The notes beneath the pieces are model-generated. The model saw only the letters and a program-made list of their open reading frames with translations, made no database searches and was not told the DNA's origin. 64,000 nt of DNA from Paramormyrops kingsleyae (taxonomy: Eukaryota; Chordata; Actinopteri; Osteoglossiformes; Mormyridae). The translations under genes and the position numbers were made by a program. Shown piece by piece: positions 50,289-62,350 of this stretch. Every line of letters begins with the position of its first letter. The stretch's first letter is position 1. Where the stretch lies: positions 7,304,991-7,368,990 of the forward strand of contig NC_132813.1 in assembly GCF_048594095.1 (NCBI RefSeq). The letters are read 5' to 3'.

Positions 50289-50370
50289 CCACAGAGTCAG
50301 ACACCCACAGAAACGAGCTTGTGAGGTCAGAATCACCACAAGATCGGATCTACGGGTTTATGACCAGTGG
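50289..50370 (-). ncRNA. mir99a: mir-99a microRNA precursor
   Basis: On the minus strand the 5p arm (50337-50358) begins AACCCGTAGATCCGATCTTG, identical to miR-99a. The 3p arm (50300-50321) is CAAGCTCGTTTCTGTGGGTG and a few more bases, matching miR-99a-3p with two or three substitutions. Flanking CCACTGGTCATA and TGACTCTGTGG complete the stem. The miR-99/100 family is the most 5' member of the conserved mir-99/let-7/mir-125 cluster, and that is its position here with respect to transcription. In animals it is linked to repression of mTOR-pathway transcripts. No sign of decay. Confidence 0.97.
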
Positions 50371-52430
50371 CTTGGTTCTGAAACGTAATATTATCTGTGT
50401 CCAAAACAACAGCAATGATGATAATAATAATAATAATCCCTGAATAATTATCATGGATATAAAAGGCCGCTGCTATAGTTCGATGTTCTTAGGAAAAGTA
50501 TTTAAAAAAACACATTGGTTTGACCAAAAAAAAAAGTGCAAACAAAACAATATGATAAACTAATATTTAAGTCATTTATATACTTCTCTAATACCAATAA
50601 AATACATAATATTACAGGAAAGTTCCAGTAGTGGATTATGGTATTATGGATATAACATAGTATTGCATGTCCATGAAAGTCTTATGAAAGCTTATAAACT
50701 GTGTCACTGCTCCATAAACCCCAGAAAAGGAAGGGCTCCCACAGGCTGAATCCTGCTGCCTTTTCAAAGCACAAGTGGGCTTCCCTTTTCTGCATTTCAA
50801 AGACACGTAAATCATACGGTGCAAAGGCAGAAGACAGGATGCCAACGGCCTTGGAGGTCAACAGCAAAAGCCCCTTCCAAGATGACAGAAAAGGACTGCA
50901 GGGCCCAAAGCCCGCAGTTTGACAAAAGCGAATGAAACACGCTGCAAGTGCAGCAGTTACACATAAAGTAAACTACCCCTTCACTGCTGTGACGGAAAAC
51001 AAATGCTTAAACTCCAAGCATCATCACTCATACACGTAAGACAATCCTACAGCATCATTCCACATGAGAAACTCCTTTTCCAAATATACCTAACATGAGA
51101 TTAAAAAATTGTGGCTTTTACCTTGTAGCCCAGCAGTCCCTGATTCTGAATTCTTCATTCTTCTGTCACTGAACAAGAAAGTTATGATCAGTCTCACAGA
51201 CACATTTTAAACAGTAAGATTCTAACACAAATAATGACCTATTTTATTTTGAGAAAGCTTCCTATATGCCTGCAGCTGTGTTTTAAAGCTATTTAAATTT
51301 CTCCAGGATAATACCTTGCACGTCCTATGCAGTCGTTTCATGGTCTATTTTGCCATTAAGTTTAGAAGCAACAAAAATCAGACTACCAGTTTCTGAATAG
51401 TTGTCAGTGCTAGTTTTTCACGTTTTGTTAAATATAAACAAAAAAGACCTAGTATGGAGACCTATACTGAGACATAATTACACTGGCACTATTCAACTGA
51501 TACTACAGGAATTACGATCAAATCCAAAGAAATACAAAGTATCAGCTATATTTGAAAAGTTATTGCAGATGTGGCTTTTTTTGGAAATTCAAAATTTTAA
51601 TTAACTTTTCTAGAAACAAAAGCATATTTTTAAATATAACAGAAAAAAATCATACAAAGTCATTCAAAGCATTAGAAATATAAATTTTTTTTGCACAACT
51701 CTAAAGAGGAAAACAACAATAATCTCTAACTAAAAAATTCTTTTTTCAGTTGTATTAGGACTACTACAGTATAGTGACTATTATTAAAGTTCAACAGATT
51801 TTGTATATACACACAATTATATAAATTACATAATATATTATAAATATAATGTGATCAAAGGACCAAAAACAATTAAATAAGCATATGTCCAGTACCCCAC
51901 AGTGACACAAGAACAGAAAATAATTTTTTTTCAAGGCATTCTATCTTTGTTTTTGTCTAAACTTGTCTAAATATATATTTTGCAAAAGTAATTACAGAAA
52001 ATTAACACAGAGTGGCAATTATTAAAAGAAATACCTGTTTTCACTGAATCTTTTTCATCTTTGGGAGGGACTTTTTGACAGTGATATGGAGAGATGCGAA
52101 AAGTTTTGGCTCAAAGATGAAGACGTTAAAGAAAATTGCAAAAAGGCAGGCAATTCAGAATAAACTCATTAACATCTTGCACTGTTTTAACTGCACCTGA
52201 TGCTTGAGCACAAATGATTTCTCGATTTTTAGACATCTAACACAAAGGACACTGGATCTCCACATGAAGTTTTGTTTTTGCAATTCTGTGGTTATGTTCA
52301 AGCATTCCCACATTCATTGATACTCCTGTATGCTTCAGTAAATCCCCTCTTGTATTTTTTTTTAACAGTGCAAACGCCCCCTTTTTCCTTCCATATCAAA
52401 AATAATCAAGTCAAAATTCAGAGCACACTC
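50371..52430. other. AT-rich sequence upstream of mir-99a
   Basis: No exon or repeat recognised. GATAATAATAATAATAAT near 50420 is a short ATA repeat. Probably within the primary microRNA transcript. Confidence 0.35.
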
Positions 52431-53110
52431 GCCTGCGAGATAGCTGCCCCAGTCCGCATCGTGACTCACTGCCTTGACGAGTTGGTGGGAAAAATGGGCA
52501 GACTCTACAAAGACGGCGGTGATTTTTGCCAATGGCTGAGAGCTATGCGTCTGCGGGTATGGCGGGCGTGGTGCCAGCGCGTTTCAGGGCTCCTTGGTGA
52601 GCTCACTCTCACTTCTGCCACCCCGAGTTGCCCAGCACGATCGCCTGTGCCATGAACCACCCTCAAGTTTTGTTTCTTCAGTCCGACAAAAGGAAGGTCA
52701 GACGAACGCCCCCAACTACGGCTAGCCAGCTCGGCCGGACTCGCTGCCGTTATTTCCAATTAGTTTTAGGTTTCGTTTATTCTTTTTTAAGTAATTATTA
52801 TCATTTGTGTTTTGCAAGATTGGATATCCCCTCTACATTTTGCATCTGCAGATAAGTAGCAGGTTTTGTCAGACACGAAAAGGAACAGAATCCTGGTGTC
52901 AAGCCAAAGGAAAAAAAAACAGAATAAAAGGCAAAGTTGGACTTTGGAGCTCAGCTCCTCGCTGAGGCGAAGTAAAACCCGTGCAGTAAGAGCCGCCATT
53001 TTCTGAGCAAATGCAAGGAAGGAAGGGAAAAAAAACTGTTTCACAGGCATTGCTCTCCAAGTTTCGCCGTTTCTCTCTCTCTCTCTGTCTCTCTCTCCTG
53101 GCACCATAAC
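52430..53110 (-). promoter_or_regulatory. Candidate promoter for the microRNA host transcript (YY1-type)
   Basis: On the minus strand a GAGAGA-rich tract (53074-53097) is followed by GGCGAAACTTGGAGAGC and, at 52992-53003, AAAATGGCGGCTC, a strong YY1 site of the kind found just downstream of transcription starts in TATA-less promoters. CpG-enriched sequence continues to about 52430. mir-99a lies about 2.6 kb downstream in the same orientation. An ATG in the YY1 site opens a frame beginning MAALTARVLLRLSEELSSKV, which looks mitochondrial-leader-like but matches no protein I can name. I take it as coincidental. The assignment as host promoter is inference. Confidence 0.4.
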
Positions 53111-56100
53111 AAAACCTCAGCCGTAAGGTCACATGGTCCACAGCCAACAAGCGAACACATTCCCATAAACCCTTCTGCTGACACTGCGAAGGCATCTTTT
53201 GTCTAGTTCAGAACCTAAGCTCAGGCTACTCAAAAAATTCAGCACCTTCGAAGAGTGGGTGGGGGCGATGGTTCGGGGGGGGGGGGGGGGTAGGCGAGTG
53301 TGTGTGGGGGGGTGGGGGGGGGGGTCTGGTGCTGTTGGGAGTCATAGCAACATTTACCTGGCAGGCTGCCCACTTTTGCTGCCCATCAAGAAAAGATGGA
53401 ACTGCGTTGGCTAATGTGGTGATGAATAGGAATGTGCAGAGCCGTCCAAAGCAAATCTGACGTTCGTGTTGCGAGAGTCGGTTTCGCTGGGGGGGGGGGG
53501 GGGGGCTCCTTTTCATGCAGAGAGCAAAAGGAATAAATTCTGTGCATAATGCACCTTTCCCTTCTCCCCTCAAGTAGCCTGCGGTTCAAGTAGACCAATG
53601 TGAAAGCACAACCGGCCAGCAAGCTCCGAATGACGCCCCGAAATAGGGGTGAGGAAGGAAATTCTTGCCGACCCATTGCACGGCTGAGGAGGGGGGGGGT
53701 AGCAGGATGGCAAGAGAGGTTGTGCACCCACTCTTCTCAGCTGGAGCAAATCAGGCTGCATAACTCTCATATTTGACATGCTTATTAAAGGGGGCACCCA
53801 TTTTGCCAACGACAAGAACGCCTCGATTGTAGTCCTGCCAGGGTTTTCCGAGAGGCGACGAGCTTCGAAGGTTAAACTTTTTACTGGCAGAAGCCTAGAA
53901 ATCCCACAACAGAGCAAAGGGCTCACATAACTATGAACTGAATCAGATGTTTTCCATTGTGGTGGAAGCTCCATATTTTACGGCTGCACATGACATTACA
54001 GAAGGCGAAGCGTTCACGACGCGTTTGCATCACGCGAAAACAAAAACAAAACAAAAATCATTCATTTTTTAATTTGTTTTGGAGTTTCTCTTTAAGGGGG
54101 AGTGGCTGAGATTGGCCAGGTGGGCGTAATCATAATCACTAATAAAGGGAGGGACAAAGAGGCTCCATGAAAAGGGATACAGGGATCTTCTCCAGTCACC
54201 CAAAAGCTACACCAAGTGCCAAACCTTGCATCAAGAAAAAAAACAGCTTGGCTCACGGATAACTACAAGGACAATGGAAATACAGCAGGTGGTTTCCTTT
54301 AGCTATCTCCGGACATAGACTGAAAAAATAAACAAGAATAAATTATTTTCTTTCTTGTAATAAATAGTAAAACCTCAACTGTTTACATCCTAGTAAAAAT
54401 GGGCTGCTATTTAAAAAATGATTGTATGCAATGCTAACTTGTCCACGTAGCTTAAAAATAACTTCACTAGCAAAACACAAAACGCATTTAAACTCCTGAA
54501 TCATTCGCTACAAATTTTAAGTATCTGGTGCAAAGTTTTCTGTGCCATTGCAGTACCTGTTGCTGGTCTGATGAACTTTATGTAGGGCTATTCAGAAGAT
54601 GACTCCAAGACAGTTTAGTAAGCACTGTGTTATGCTATTATGTGGTAGCAGCGTTCATCTATACCAGTAAATACAGTATCAAGCAGTGGTTCAGTGCTGC
54701 ACCTGGAAGAGTATAGCGGCACAAAAGTTGAACACTCTGTTACAATTTCAGAAGAACCAATATGTATTCTTAGTTTAACAATGAGGAAATTAAGCACTAG
54801 GACTTTGACTGATGACGGGTACTGGTGCATGTATTCACTAAGGTATCAGTCCAAGTGAGCATCACCCCAAAGAGTGCTTGAATGAAACCCAAGAAGTCCT
54901 ATGCGTTTTTCAATTGTGCCAATTCTTCATTGGTGTACATTTACTGGTATCATATGAAAGAATCTCCCCCCTGGCAAACTGACATTAAAGGGACGTTTCC
55001 AGTAGAGCCAGTTAGCTGCTTCTGGAGAGTTCTGACTACTTCAGACTAACTGAGGCTTAAAATTATATACTATAAAAAAATTAAACAATAAGGAAACAGC
55101 ATAATTAAAATTATATATGAGGTATTTTATAAACTCAAAAAGAAACTATTCAGTATTTTAAAAAATGATTTAGATTCATAAAATGAGAATTTATAAAAAC
55201 ACTTTCCATAATTGGTTCCACTTTTCTATGTGTGTAGGGCCAACAGGTGGAAAACCTGTCAGACGCAGATTCATAACAAAAGGCTGTGCTGTAGTATCCC
55301 TCAGCGAGGCACTTGAACAAACGTATGCCGCAGTAAATGGGGGAAAAACTCACAAGTCACTTTGGTTAAAAGGGTCAGCTGAGCAGCTGAACGTAAACGT
55401 GCAAATGATGAAAACAAGGAGAAAATTGCACCGCTATTCTAGTCAAATCGTTAGCACCGTTCACAGTCCACTTGACATACCAACACGCGTGGGACAATAC
55501 TTGTTCTGTTGCAGAACAATTTTTTTTCCTGCATAAATTATGTGCTGTCAAAAGGATTTTAAAGGCGTGCGAATAAGTACTTTGAAAACTTTTGGTGACT
55601 GCATTAACATGGAGTCATTTGCAATGTATGCATATAAAACTTTACAGTACTTTTTCCCAATGAAACAGCTTTTATGCATTACACAATTACAGGCTTGTCA
55701 AATGTCTGAGGATAAAAAAACTAAATAATGTATACACAGTAAAGTTACATACAACGGGTAAACAACATAGTGTCACATTCAAATATCAAGATCCTAATAA
55801 TGAGTAGGGCCAATCTTTTGCTTCAGAACAGCTTCAATCTTTCTCAGTACTATATTCTGAACTTTGGTAGTGAGGAGGGCCAAATTTAGGGAGGTGTGGG
55901 GCCCTGGGCTAAAAAAAAAGTAAAAAAGTTGGAGCCTTCAGTAACCAGGACCCAGGGCTATAGCCCAGGTTGGCACCACGCATAAGCCCGGCCTATGCAG
56001 TCGGATACCGGACCAGAACTCGAGAAGAAAAGCCTCCAGTTCTTTGACGGATGAAAAAGCTGGGAATCTACTTCGCAATCTACACTCAGAACTTGCCGTG

Positions 56101-56452
56101 AAGGTTCAGTGATGTTTATATCTAGTAATTAAGCATGGCCACGGAGGGTATTTCTGATATACCAGCACAAGCGTCTGCTAGGCAAATAAACATAAAATGT
56201 AAATGTCTGGCTTCGTCCCTGGTGTTCATGAAACCCCCACAATTTAAGTGGTATGATTGGGGAATAAGGGAACATGATGAGGGAGCACCAAGTCCTGTAA
56301 AATGGACTCGTGTTTCACTATATGGCCATGCAGAACAATCATTTAGCCTAATAACTCCCAGAAGATGTCCAACAGAACGGCCGTCTCCAAAACTACAAAC
56401 ATCCAGAAAAAGGCGGGAATTATATCCCCGATATTATAATCAGACCATAATA
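53111..56452. other. Interval without a recognised gene
   Basis: Poly-G runs reappear at 53275-53290, 53490-53505 and 53690. A phrase at 55802-55875 (GAGTAGGGCCAATCTTTTGC) resembles text from a fish DNA transposon but is too short to call. No exon seen. Confidence 0.35.
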
Positions 56453-56738
56453 CAGATGTTCCTCTACTTACGAACGAGTTACATTCCGAATGGACGTTCA
56501 TAACTTGAAATGTTCATATGTTGTTATTCACCATTATTTTAAGGGTATACACAAGTACAACGAACTAGGATGCTGGGAGTACGAGCGCTACGGAGTAGCA
56601 GCCAGAAGTCGTACTAGGCGGGATTGGCGCTGAAAAAAAAATTGATGTTGCGGACAGGAAACGGGAGCCCAATGAACACAATTTGGACTTACGGTCCTCT
56701 TCGTTCGTATGTCTGAAAGTTCGTAAGTAGAGGAATCT
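56453..56738. mobile_element. MITE with terminal inverted repeats
   Basis: The left end CAGATGTTCCTCTACTTACG and AAC is the inverse of the right end GTTCGTAAGTAGAGGAATCTG, with internal subterminal echoes (GGACGTTCATAAC, CTTCGTTCGTATGTCTGAAA). About 286 bp, with no coding capacity. Superfamily not determined; no clear target-site duplication found. Confidence 0.85.
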
Positions 56739-57904
56739 GTGCTGCTTTTTTTCCCCCCCATTGCTCAGGGGTCTAGATTTTATGGTCCTTGCCTCAGGTT
56801 GTGTGCCTTAATGCACCGGCCTTGAATACAAGCGGTTTCTGTATAGCAGACCTGCCATAAATACCAGCTCACAATATAGAGTTTATACTGAGACTGGGTC
56901 ACAGAGGTGCTGATTCAGTTTTGTGGTCATTTCTGAGGTCGTACTTGTTTGTGGTGATCAACAACTGCCCTGTTAAGTGTCCATCTCCCTCCCTGTCGGC
57001 GAGCTGCGACTTGCGACTGCCGTTCCTCTACGCCAGAGCAGTTTGTCTGTGGTTGGCACGTGCCTTATCCCCCTTGGAACATTAAATGTTTTTTTTTTTG
57101 TGACCCATGCACCTGCAATTCGAGTCCTTACCTTCTGGCCTCTCTGGAACTCCAGCAGTAGCTTGCGAAACTCACTTGTTAATGGACGGACCTCTTTTAT
57201 AGGTAACGCGTAATGCTAATTGGCATTTAACCTAATATGACCCACCTGGAGCTGTGCTTAGGATTCTAATTTAGTTACTTCAAAATAGAGGCCCTTTCCT
57301 CACTGTGCTTCTGTTATTTAGTGACCCTTGACATTACCTAACAACCAAATGGTCATTTAAAAAATAATACATTTTGAATTGTGAAGGTGGCTCTGTAAAT
57401 AGCCTTTGCCTGTTCAAGTTTATAATTTTCAAGTGTGAAATGACTTTCTGGAGTGAAATAAATTCATACTGCATGCCCTTGCATTTCCATTTCAGTGGGC
57501 CTGCCTCAAAATATTATAAATTGTGTCAATTCATGTCAGCTGAACATCGACGCATTTTAAAACCAAACAGCTAATAAATGTGTCCCTAAAACTCAGACTC
57601 TATCACAGCTACAAAACTCATACCAAAATCATCGTCTCTGACAAAAGTTCTAATGTTCTGCAAACACGCAGCGTTTTTAATTGTTGTTCCATTTGCCGCG
57701 GTTTTTGGCCCGGCCGGTCTGACAAGGTAGCAGGAATCGTTCACGCTGTTAGAAAGCTTGTTCCAAGTGACCAGCTACACTCGCTTCGGAGCCCCAGTGG
57801 GATCACGCCACGGGTGAACTCCCCTTCCAGGATGCGAGACTGTCCTTATAATGAGGGAGGTGATTGCGAGGTACCGCGGTCTTGCGGATCTGTCTGAAGA
57901 AGTG
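56739..57904. other. Interval without a recognised gene
   Basis: No exon, RNA gene or element recognised. Confidence 0.35.
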
Positions 57905-58140
57905 TCAGGGTAAGCATCCGGCAAGCATGATTACATCTACAGGGCTGCAGGTTCGAATGCCACCTCCTCCGTTGCTTGTAGAGTTTGCTTGTTCTCAGTC
58001 TGTCGTGTGGGTTTCCTCCCGTAGTCCAACGACATGAAGCTCAGCTAATTGTTCACGTGTGCATGTATGTGCCCTGCAATGGAACGGCACAGCAACTAGA
58101 ATGAATGGGACCACACTGCAGCCAATGGCTTATGAACAAT
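57905..58140 (+). mobile_element. SINE-like element, degraded
   Basis: A B-box-like GCAGGTTCGAATGCCACCTC is followed by TAGAGTTTGCTTGTTCTCAG, CGTGTGGGTTTCCTCCCGTA and GTCCAACGACATGAAGCTCA, then ATGTGCCCTGCAATGGAACG. This is the order of the same fish element as at 18.2 kb. The 3' tail is missing. Confidence 0.7.
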
Positions 58141-58215
58141 AAAAGGTTTATGTGGGTTGACATGAGCGCAGATATGGCATCGTGACTAGATAATACCTCC
58201 ATAAATTACTACTTA

Positions 58216-58615
58216 TACACTCAGTGGCCATTTTATTAGGTACACCTGCTTGATAATGCAAACAGGCTGCCTCTCCAAACAGCACACCATGTGACAGCAA
58301 CTGCATACACACAGCAGAGGGTCAAGATGTCCAGTTAGAGTGTGACTAAGCAAAATATAGGTTGAAGATGCGTGATCTAAGTTATTTTAAACATGGTATA
58401 ATTGTTGGTGCCAGACACGGTATTTCCAGCTTCTTAGAAATGGCCACACTGCAGTGTCTAGAATTTACAGAGAACGATACAATAAACAAAAACACATCAA
58501 GCCGGCGACAGTTCTGTGGGTGAAAACACCTTGTTAATGAGAGAGGTCAGGAGAGAATGGCCAGACTCGTTAAAGTTACCAGGAAGGCCAGAAGTGCAGA
58601 AATAACAGCTCGGCT
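58216..58615 (+). mobile_element. Tc1/mariner-superfamily transposon, 5' fragment
   Basis: It begins with the inverted-repeat end TACACTCAGTGGCCATTTTA and TTAGGTACACCT, a very common fish element. Inside, a decayed transposase start can be followed: GTGATCTAAGTTATTTTAAA gives DLSYFKHG, then TTGTTGGTGCCAGACACGG gives VGARHG, then GTCTAGAATTTACAGAGAAC, GACAGTTCTGTGGGTGAAAA and GAATGGCCAGACTCGTTAAA. This corresponds to the N-terminal DNA-binding region of the transposase. Frameshifts and the missing catalytic half make it a pseudogene fragment. It ends abruptly before an A-rich tract (58621-58644). Confidence 0.85.
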
Positions 58616-61600
58616 ACTCTTTAAAAAAAAAACAAAAAAAAAATCTTGCGATCTATATGTCATACTGCGATTCATGCAAGCAATTTGCATGTGTTGTTCT
58701 GCTCACGAAAACAAATAAACAAACAAATAAATAAATAAAGGAAATAAAAACAGAAAGACAGAGTCTCCTCGCATGCAATACCAAATTCCAGCAATTGTTA
58801 GCATTACATCGTGCCCACAAAGCACGCCATGCAATCCTCGCAGCTAATGGAGGATCTCGCGCTAACAGGCTGTTCTTGACATTATCTTTTGGTTTGACGC
58901 CCACCAGTACTAACCTGCACATACCGCCACTGCACAAACCAGCAGCACCAAACACAGACGCAAGCTCTGCTAACTCTTCAAATCGGTCAGCACTACAAAC
59001 GCTGCGATGTTTATCGCTTCGGCCACCGCGCTGAATGTGACGGGACCCTTAGATGATCAGGATCAGAAATATGTATGCATGGTTTCAGAAGTGTGTCAAT
59101 GCACATGGAAGCTTGGAACTTCTGCCTAGAAATAATTATTTTTGCCACAAGTTTGGAGCGCAGTCCCAGGGTGAAAATGATGTCCTTGTGGAAACAGATG
59201 AGTTATCTTCTAAAGGGAAAACATCAAATGAAATAATCATACTACCCCATGACCATTACTCAGCACCTGCCTCTGGTTAAGACACAACCTCCCACCTACA
59301 TCGGCAACGGCTTCCTCCTGTCTCGCCTTAGGACACACATCCACTCTTTCACCTGTAAAAACTGCTGTAAAAACAAATCTTCTTCTGTCCTCTGCCTTTT
59401 TTCCCTCTTGGAGTTCTGGTGTAATGAGGCACATCCCCTCACGGCGTGATCTCAGGATTTAGAAGTTTACTGCTTTTGGGAGTTTGTAAGTACCTCTCCT
59501 TCCTCTCCAACTGGGCAGCGTGGAGTCCGCTGTCAACGCAGTCAAAGACCATAGACAGCGCCATACCGTGTAAACATCGGCCGTATCCAAAGCCGCACCT
59601 TCGCATTAATAAATAAAGCCAACAAATAAACTTCCCAGAAAGGGGATGGAAAAAAATGGAATGACGACCGAAGGAAAAAAAAAAAAAGATACATACAGAA
59701 GGCGGTGAATTGTGCGAGATAAGCGCATAATTCATCTGCTGCGCTGGCATTGCGTAAACATTTTTTATTTATTTTTTTAATCGACCTGCTGTCAGGATAC
59801 CTGTGATTGAAAACATATTAACGACCAACACCTGGAATAAGTCAATGACCATGCTGTTTATTTTTACCTCTGATTTCGGCGAAGGCCAGCACTGGCAGCG
59901 GACTACGGAGAATAAAACTCAGAGAGATTTTTGAGGGTTTTAAAAGTGATCTTGTGCGTGTGTGTGCGTGTGTGTGCGTGCACGAGGGAATACAGGGGAG
60001 CAGAAACATGTGCTTTACACGGCCTGGCTCGAGCTGTTCCGCACGTGTGGAGGCGCACTCGTTCGGTGCTGTTTTTCCTCTGTGAGAGGAGTAGCAGAGG
60101 TAGTCAGGCAGGCGGGGGGCGGGGGCTGGCAGGGGGGGGGGGGCTGGCCGCGGGGCTGCGTTACACGCGCAGAGGAGAGTCAGCGGGTTCATAGCAATTA
60201 CTCAAACATATGACAAGGCTCATGACTCACACACTTTGCCGCGTGTTGCGGACTGTATATCAGACTTGTCTCTCACTTATACTCCAGTTACAGAAGCTTT
60301 TTTACTCTCAATACCCCCACCCCCCCCCGCCCATCAACCTCTACTGACCCCTACACAATCTCCGCTCCTATCAACCCCTAATTTAGACCGGGGCTGTTTT
60401 GGAAACCTGCAAAAGCTCTCCTGCCCCTTTCACTCCAACAATAATATAGAAGAACTAACCTTCAATTATCAGGAATGAGGTTTTTTAATTTTTTCCCCCC
60501 TTTTGTTAATGCATTTTACAGGAAGAACAAGTCTACGTCCGCCGTGATGCATTCTTTACAGTCAGCTGCCTTAAATGTCCTTTTTTTCCCTTTCACAACT
60601 GTTTAAAGTTGCTTAAGAGCCAACGGCACTGACAGAAACATCCCAGAGAAATAATCGGACATTGCCAGAACATGCAGCAGTAAAGAAAATAAATAAATTA
60701 AAACAGCATTTCCTCTTAACTGAGGAGATTATTTAGGACGACCTGTATGATTCGGTATGTTTCTGCCTTGCTACACTGGGCATGGTTACGAAGGTGTGAT
60801 GCATTTGATCAAACTCGGAAAAAAGATCAAACCAACTACATGAAATGCTGAAAGCTTTGATGTGTTCAGTGGCTTATGATACCATATCTTGATCATTTGA
60901 AAAAACTATTTGGCAATCCACATTATTCGTTCCCGCCCCCCTCTTATTTTGTAATACTACTTAAGGACAGGGTAGCACTAAGAATACTAGGATTTGTTCC
61001 TGATATGGGTCAAATGTTTCTGATTAATTTCTGTCACATTACGAATTGCCCTACAGCAAGAAAACAATGCGTTTAAAGTTCCAATATAGTTATGAGAAGT
61101 TCAGGAACTTTTCTTTGGCCAACGGTGTCGACGTAACTTAAGAATGACATTAAAATCCTTCCTGTGTTTGTTCAAAAGCCCCCCCCCCCCCCCCCCCCCA
61201 TGTTCCTGTGCCCCCCTAGCACCGCTTATATCTGGAGTGACAGGGTGCTGTTTTGTCATGTATGCTTTTATACGCCTAATCTCATCACTCTTCCCGCTTG
61301 AAAACATATAGCGTTGGCTCATAATGCACTTTGTGATCTAATGGAGGATCTCTGAACTGCATTCTTCGCCGGGAAAGTGAAACGTCCAAGGTTGTTTTTA
61401 CACGGGCCGCTAATCCTCATCACAAGCCTATACAACTAGTTACTGCAGCTCTTGGGAATGAAGCATAATCACAGATAAAGCAGTTTTTATTCTCAGAAAG
61501 CTCACCGTGGGGGGGGTTAAGGAGTTGTCTTTGGCTCGGGGCCAATTTCAAGCAAGCGGGGGCCTCACCACTAATTTAACATTGCCTTGAGCAATCACGG

Positions 61601-62236
61601 GAACAAAAGGACAGGTTCAACGGGCAAAATCGATGAGACGGGCCCTGAAAGCGCTCACCTTCGTTCCACAGCTGCCTGAACGCTAGCCGGCATTCTCAGA
61701 CCATCACATCCACCACGGTGAAATCATCTAGCGGCTGTAGTGAAAATAAACCCCATTCCAAACCGAGGAATTCAAGCGGATATTGGTGGGATTATTGATC
61801 ATGCAGTGTCTCTCCCTACAGAATCTTCTTACGTTCTTATACAGTACTCATGTGATTTCTTTTCTTTTCTTTTTTTATTAAATGGTCGTGTGGTCAGTAA
61901 TCATCACACGGACTAAGGAAGGAGGATGCCGTCAAAATGGCGCGCTGTCTGCTCGTGATAGCCTGGCTCCGGTTCACTTTTCCAGAGATAAAACTGTCAG
62001 TCAGACAGAAAAGCCCTCTTTGAACTGATGCATCGCTAACTCTCCAGTTTTACGCAGCTCCCTATGTAGGAGGGTGAATCGACTTCCAGGGCTCAAGGGT
62101 GTTCGAATTCTATATTTCATAACCAAAAAAAAAAACTTTTGTTTCAGTGCTCTGTGTTCCTCTCTTTTCTTGCCGGTTTGAGAGGTTGTTATGCAGGGGC
62201 CATAGGCGAGGGCGCAGTGGAGACCAGCACCTACCC
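58616..62236. other. Interval without a recognised gene
   Basis: Contains A-rich and AAAT/AAAC tracts (58621-58745), a (TG/CG)n patch at 59951-59980, a CpG- and G-rich patch at 60010-60185, a 21-base C run near 61180, and a YY1-like CAAAATGGCGCG at 61933-61944 (plus). No coding exon was recognised. Confidence 0.35.
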
Positions 62237-62350
62237 CTGCATGAAGGGGACCTAGACTGAACCCCTTAGTTAAACACTAGCAGATCCTGGTACGCCTGCA
62301 TGAAGGGGACCTAGACTGAACCACTTAGTTAAACACTAGCAGAGCCTGGC
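62237..62350. repeat. Tandem duplication, two copies of about 56 bp
   Basis: CCTGCATGAAGGGGACCTAG starts both copies (62237 and 62296). Both continue through TTAGTTAAACACTAGCAGA and CCTGG, with two or three substitutions between them. Confidence 0.95.

Noticed and set aside
53199..53573. Glycine- and proline-rich frames
   Set aside because: Translated poly-G tracts.
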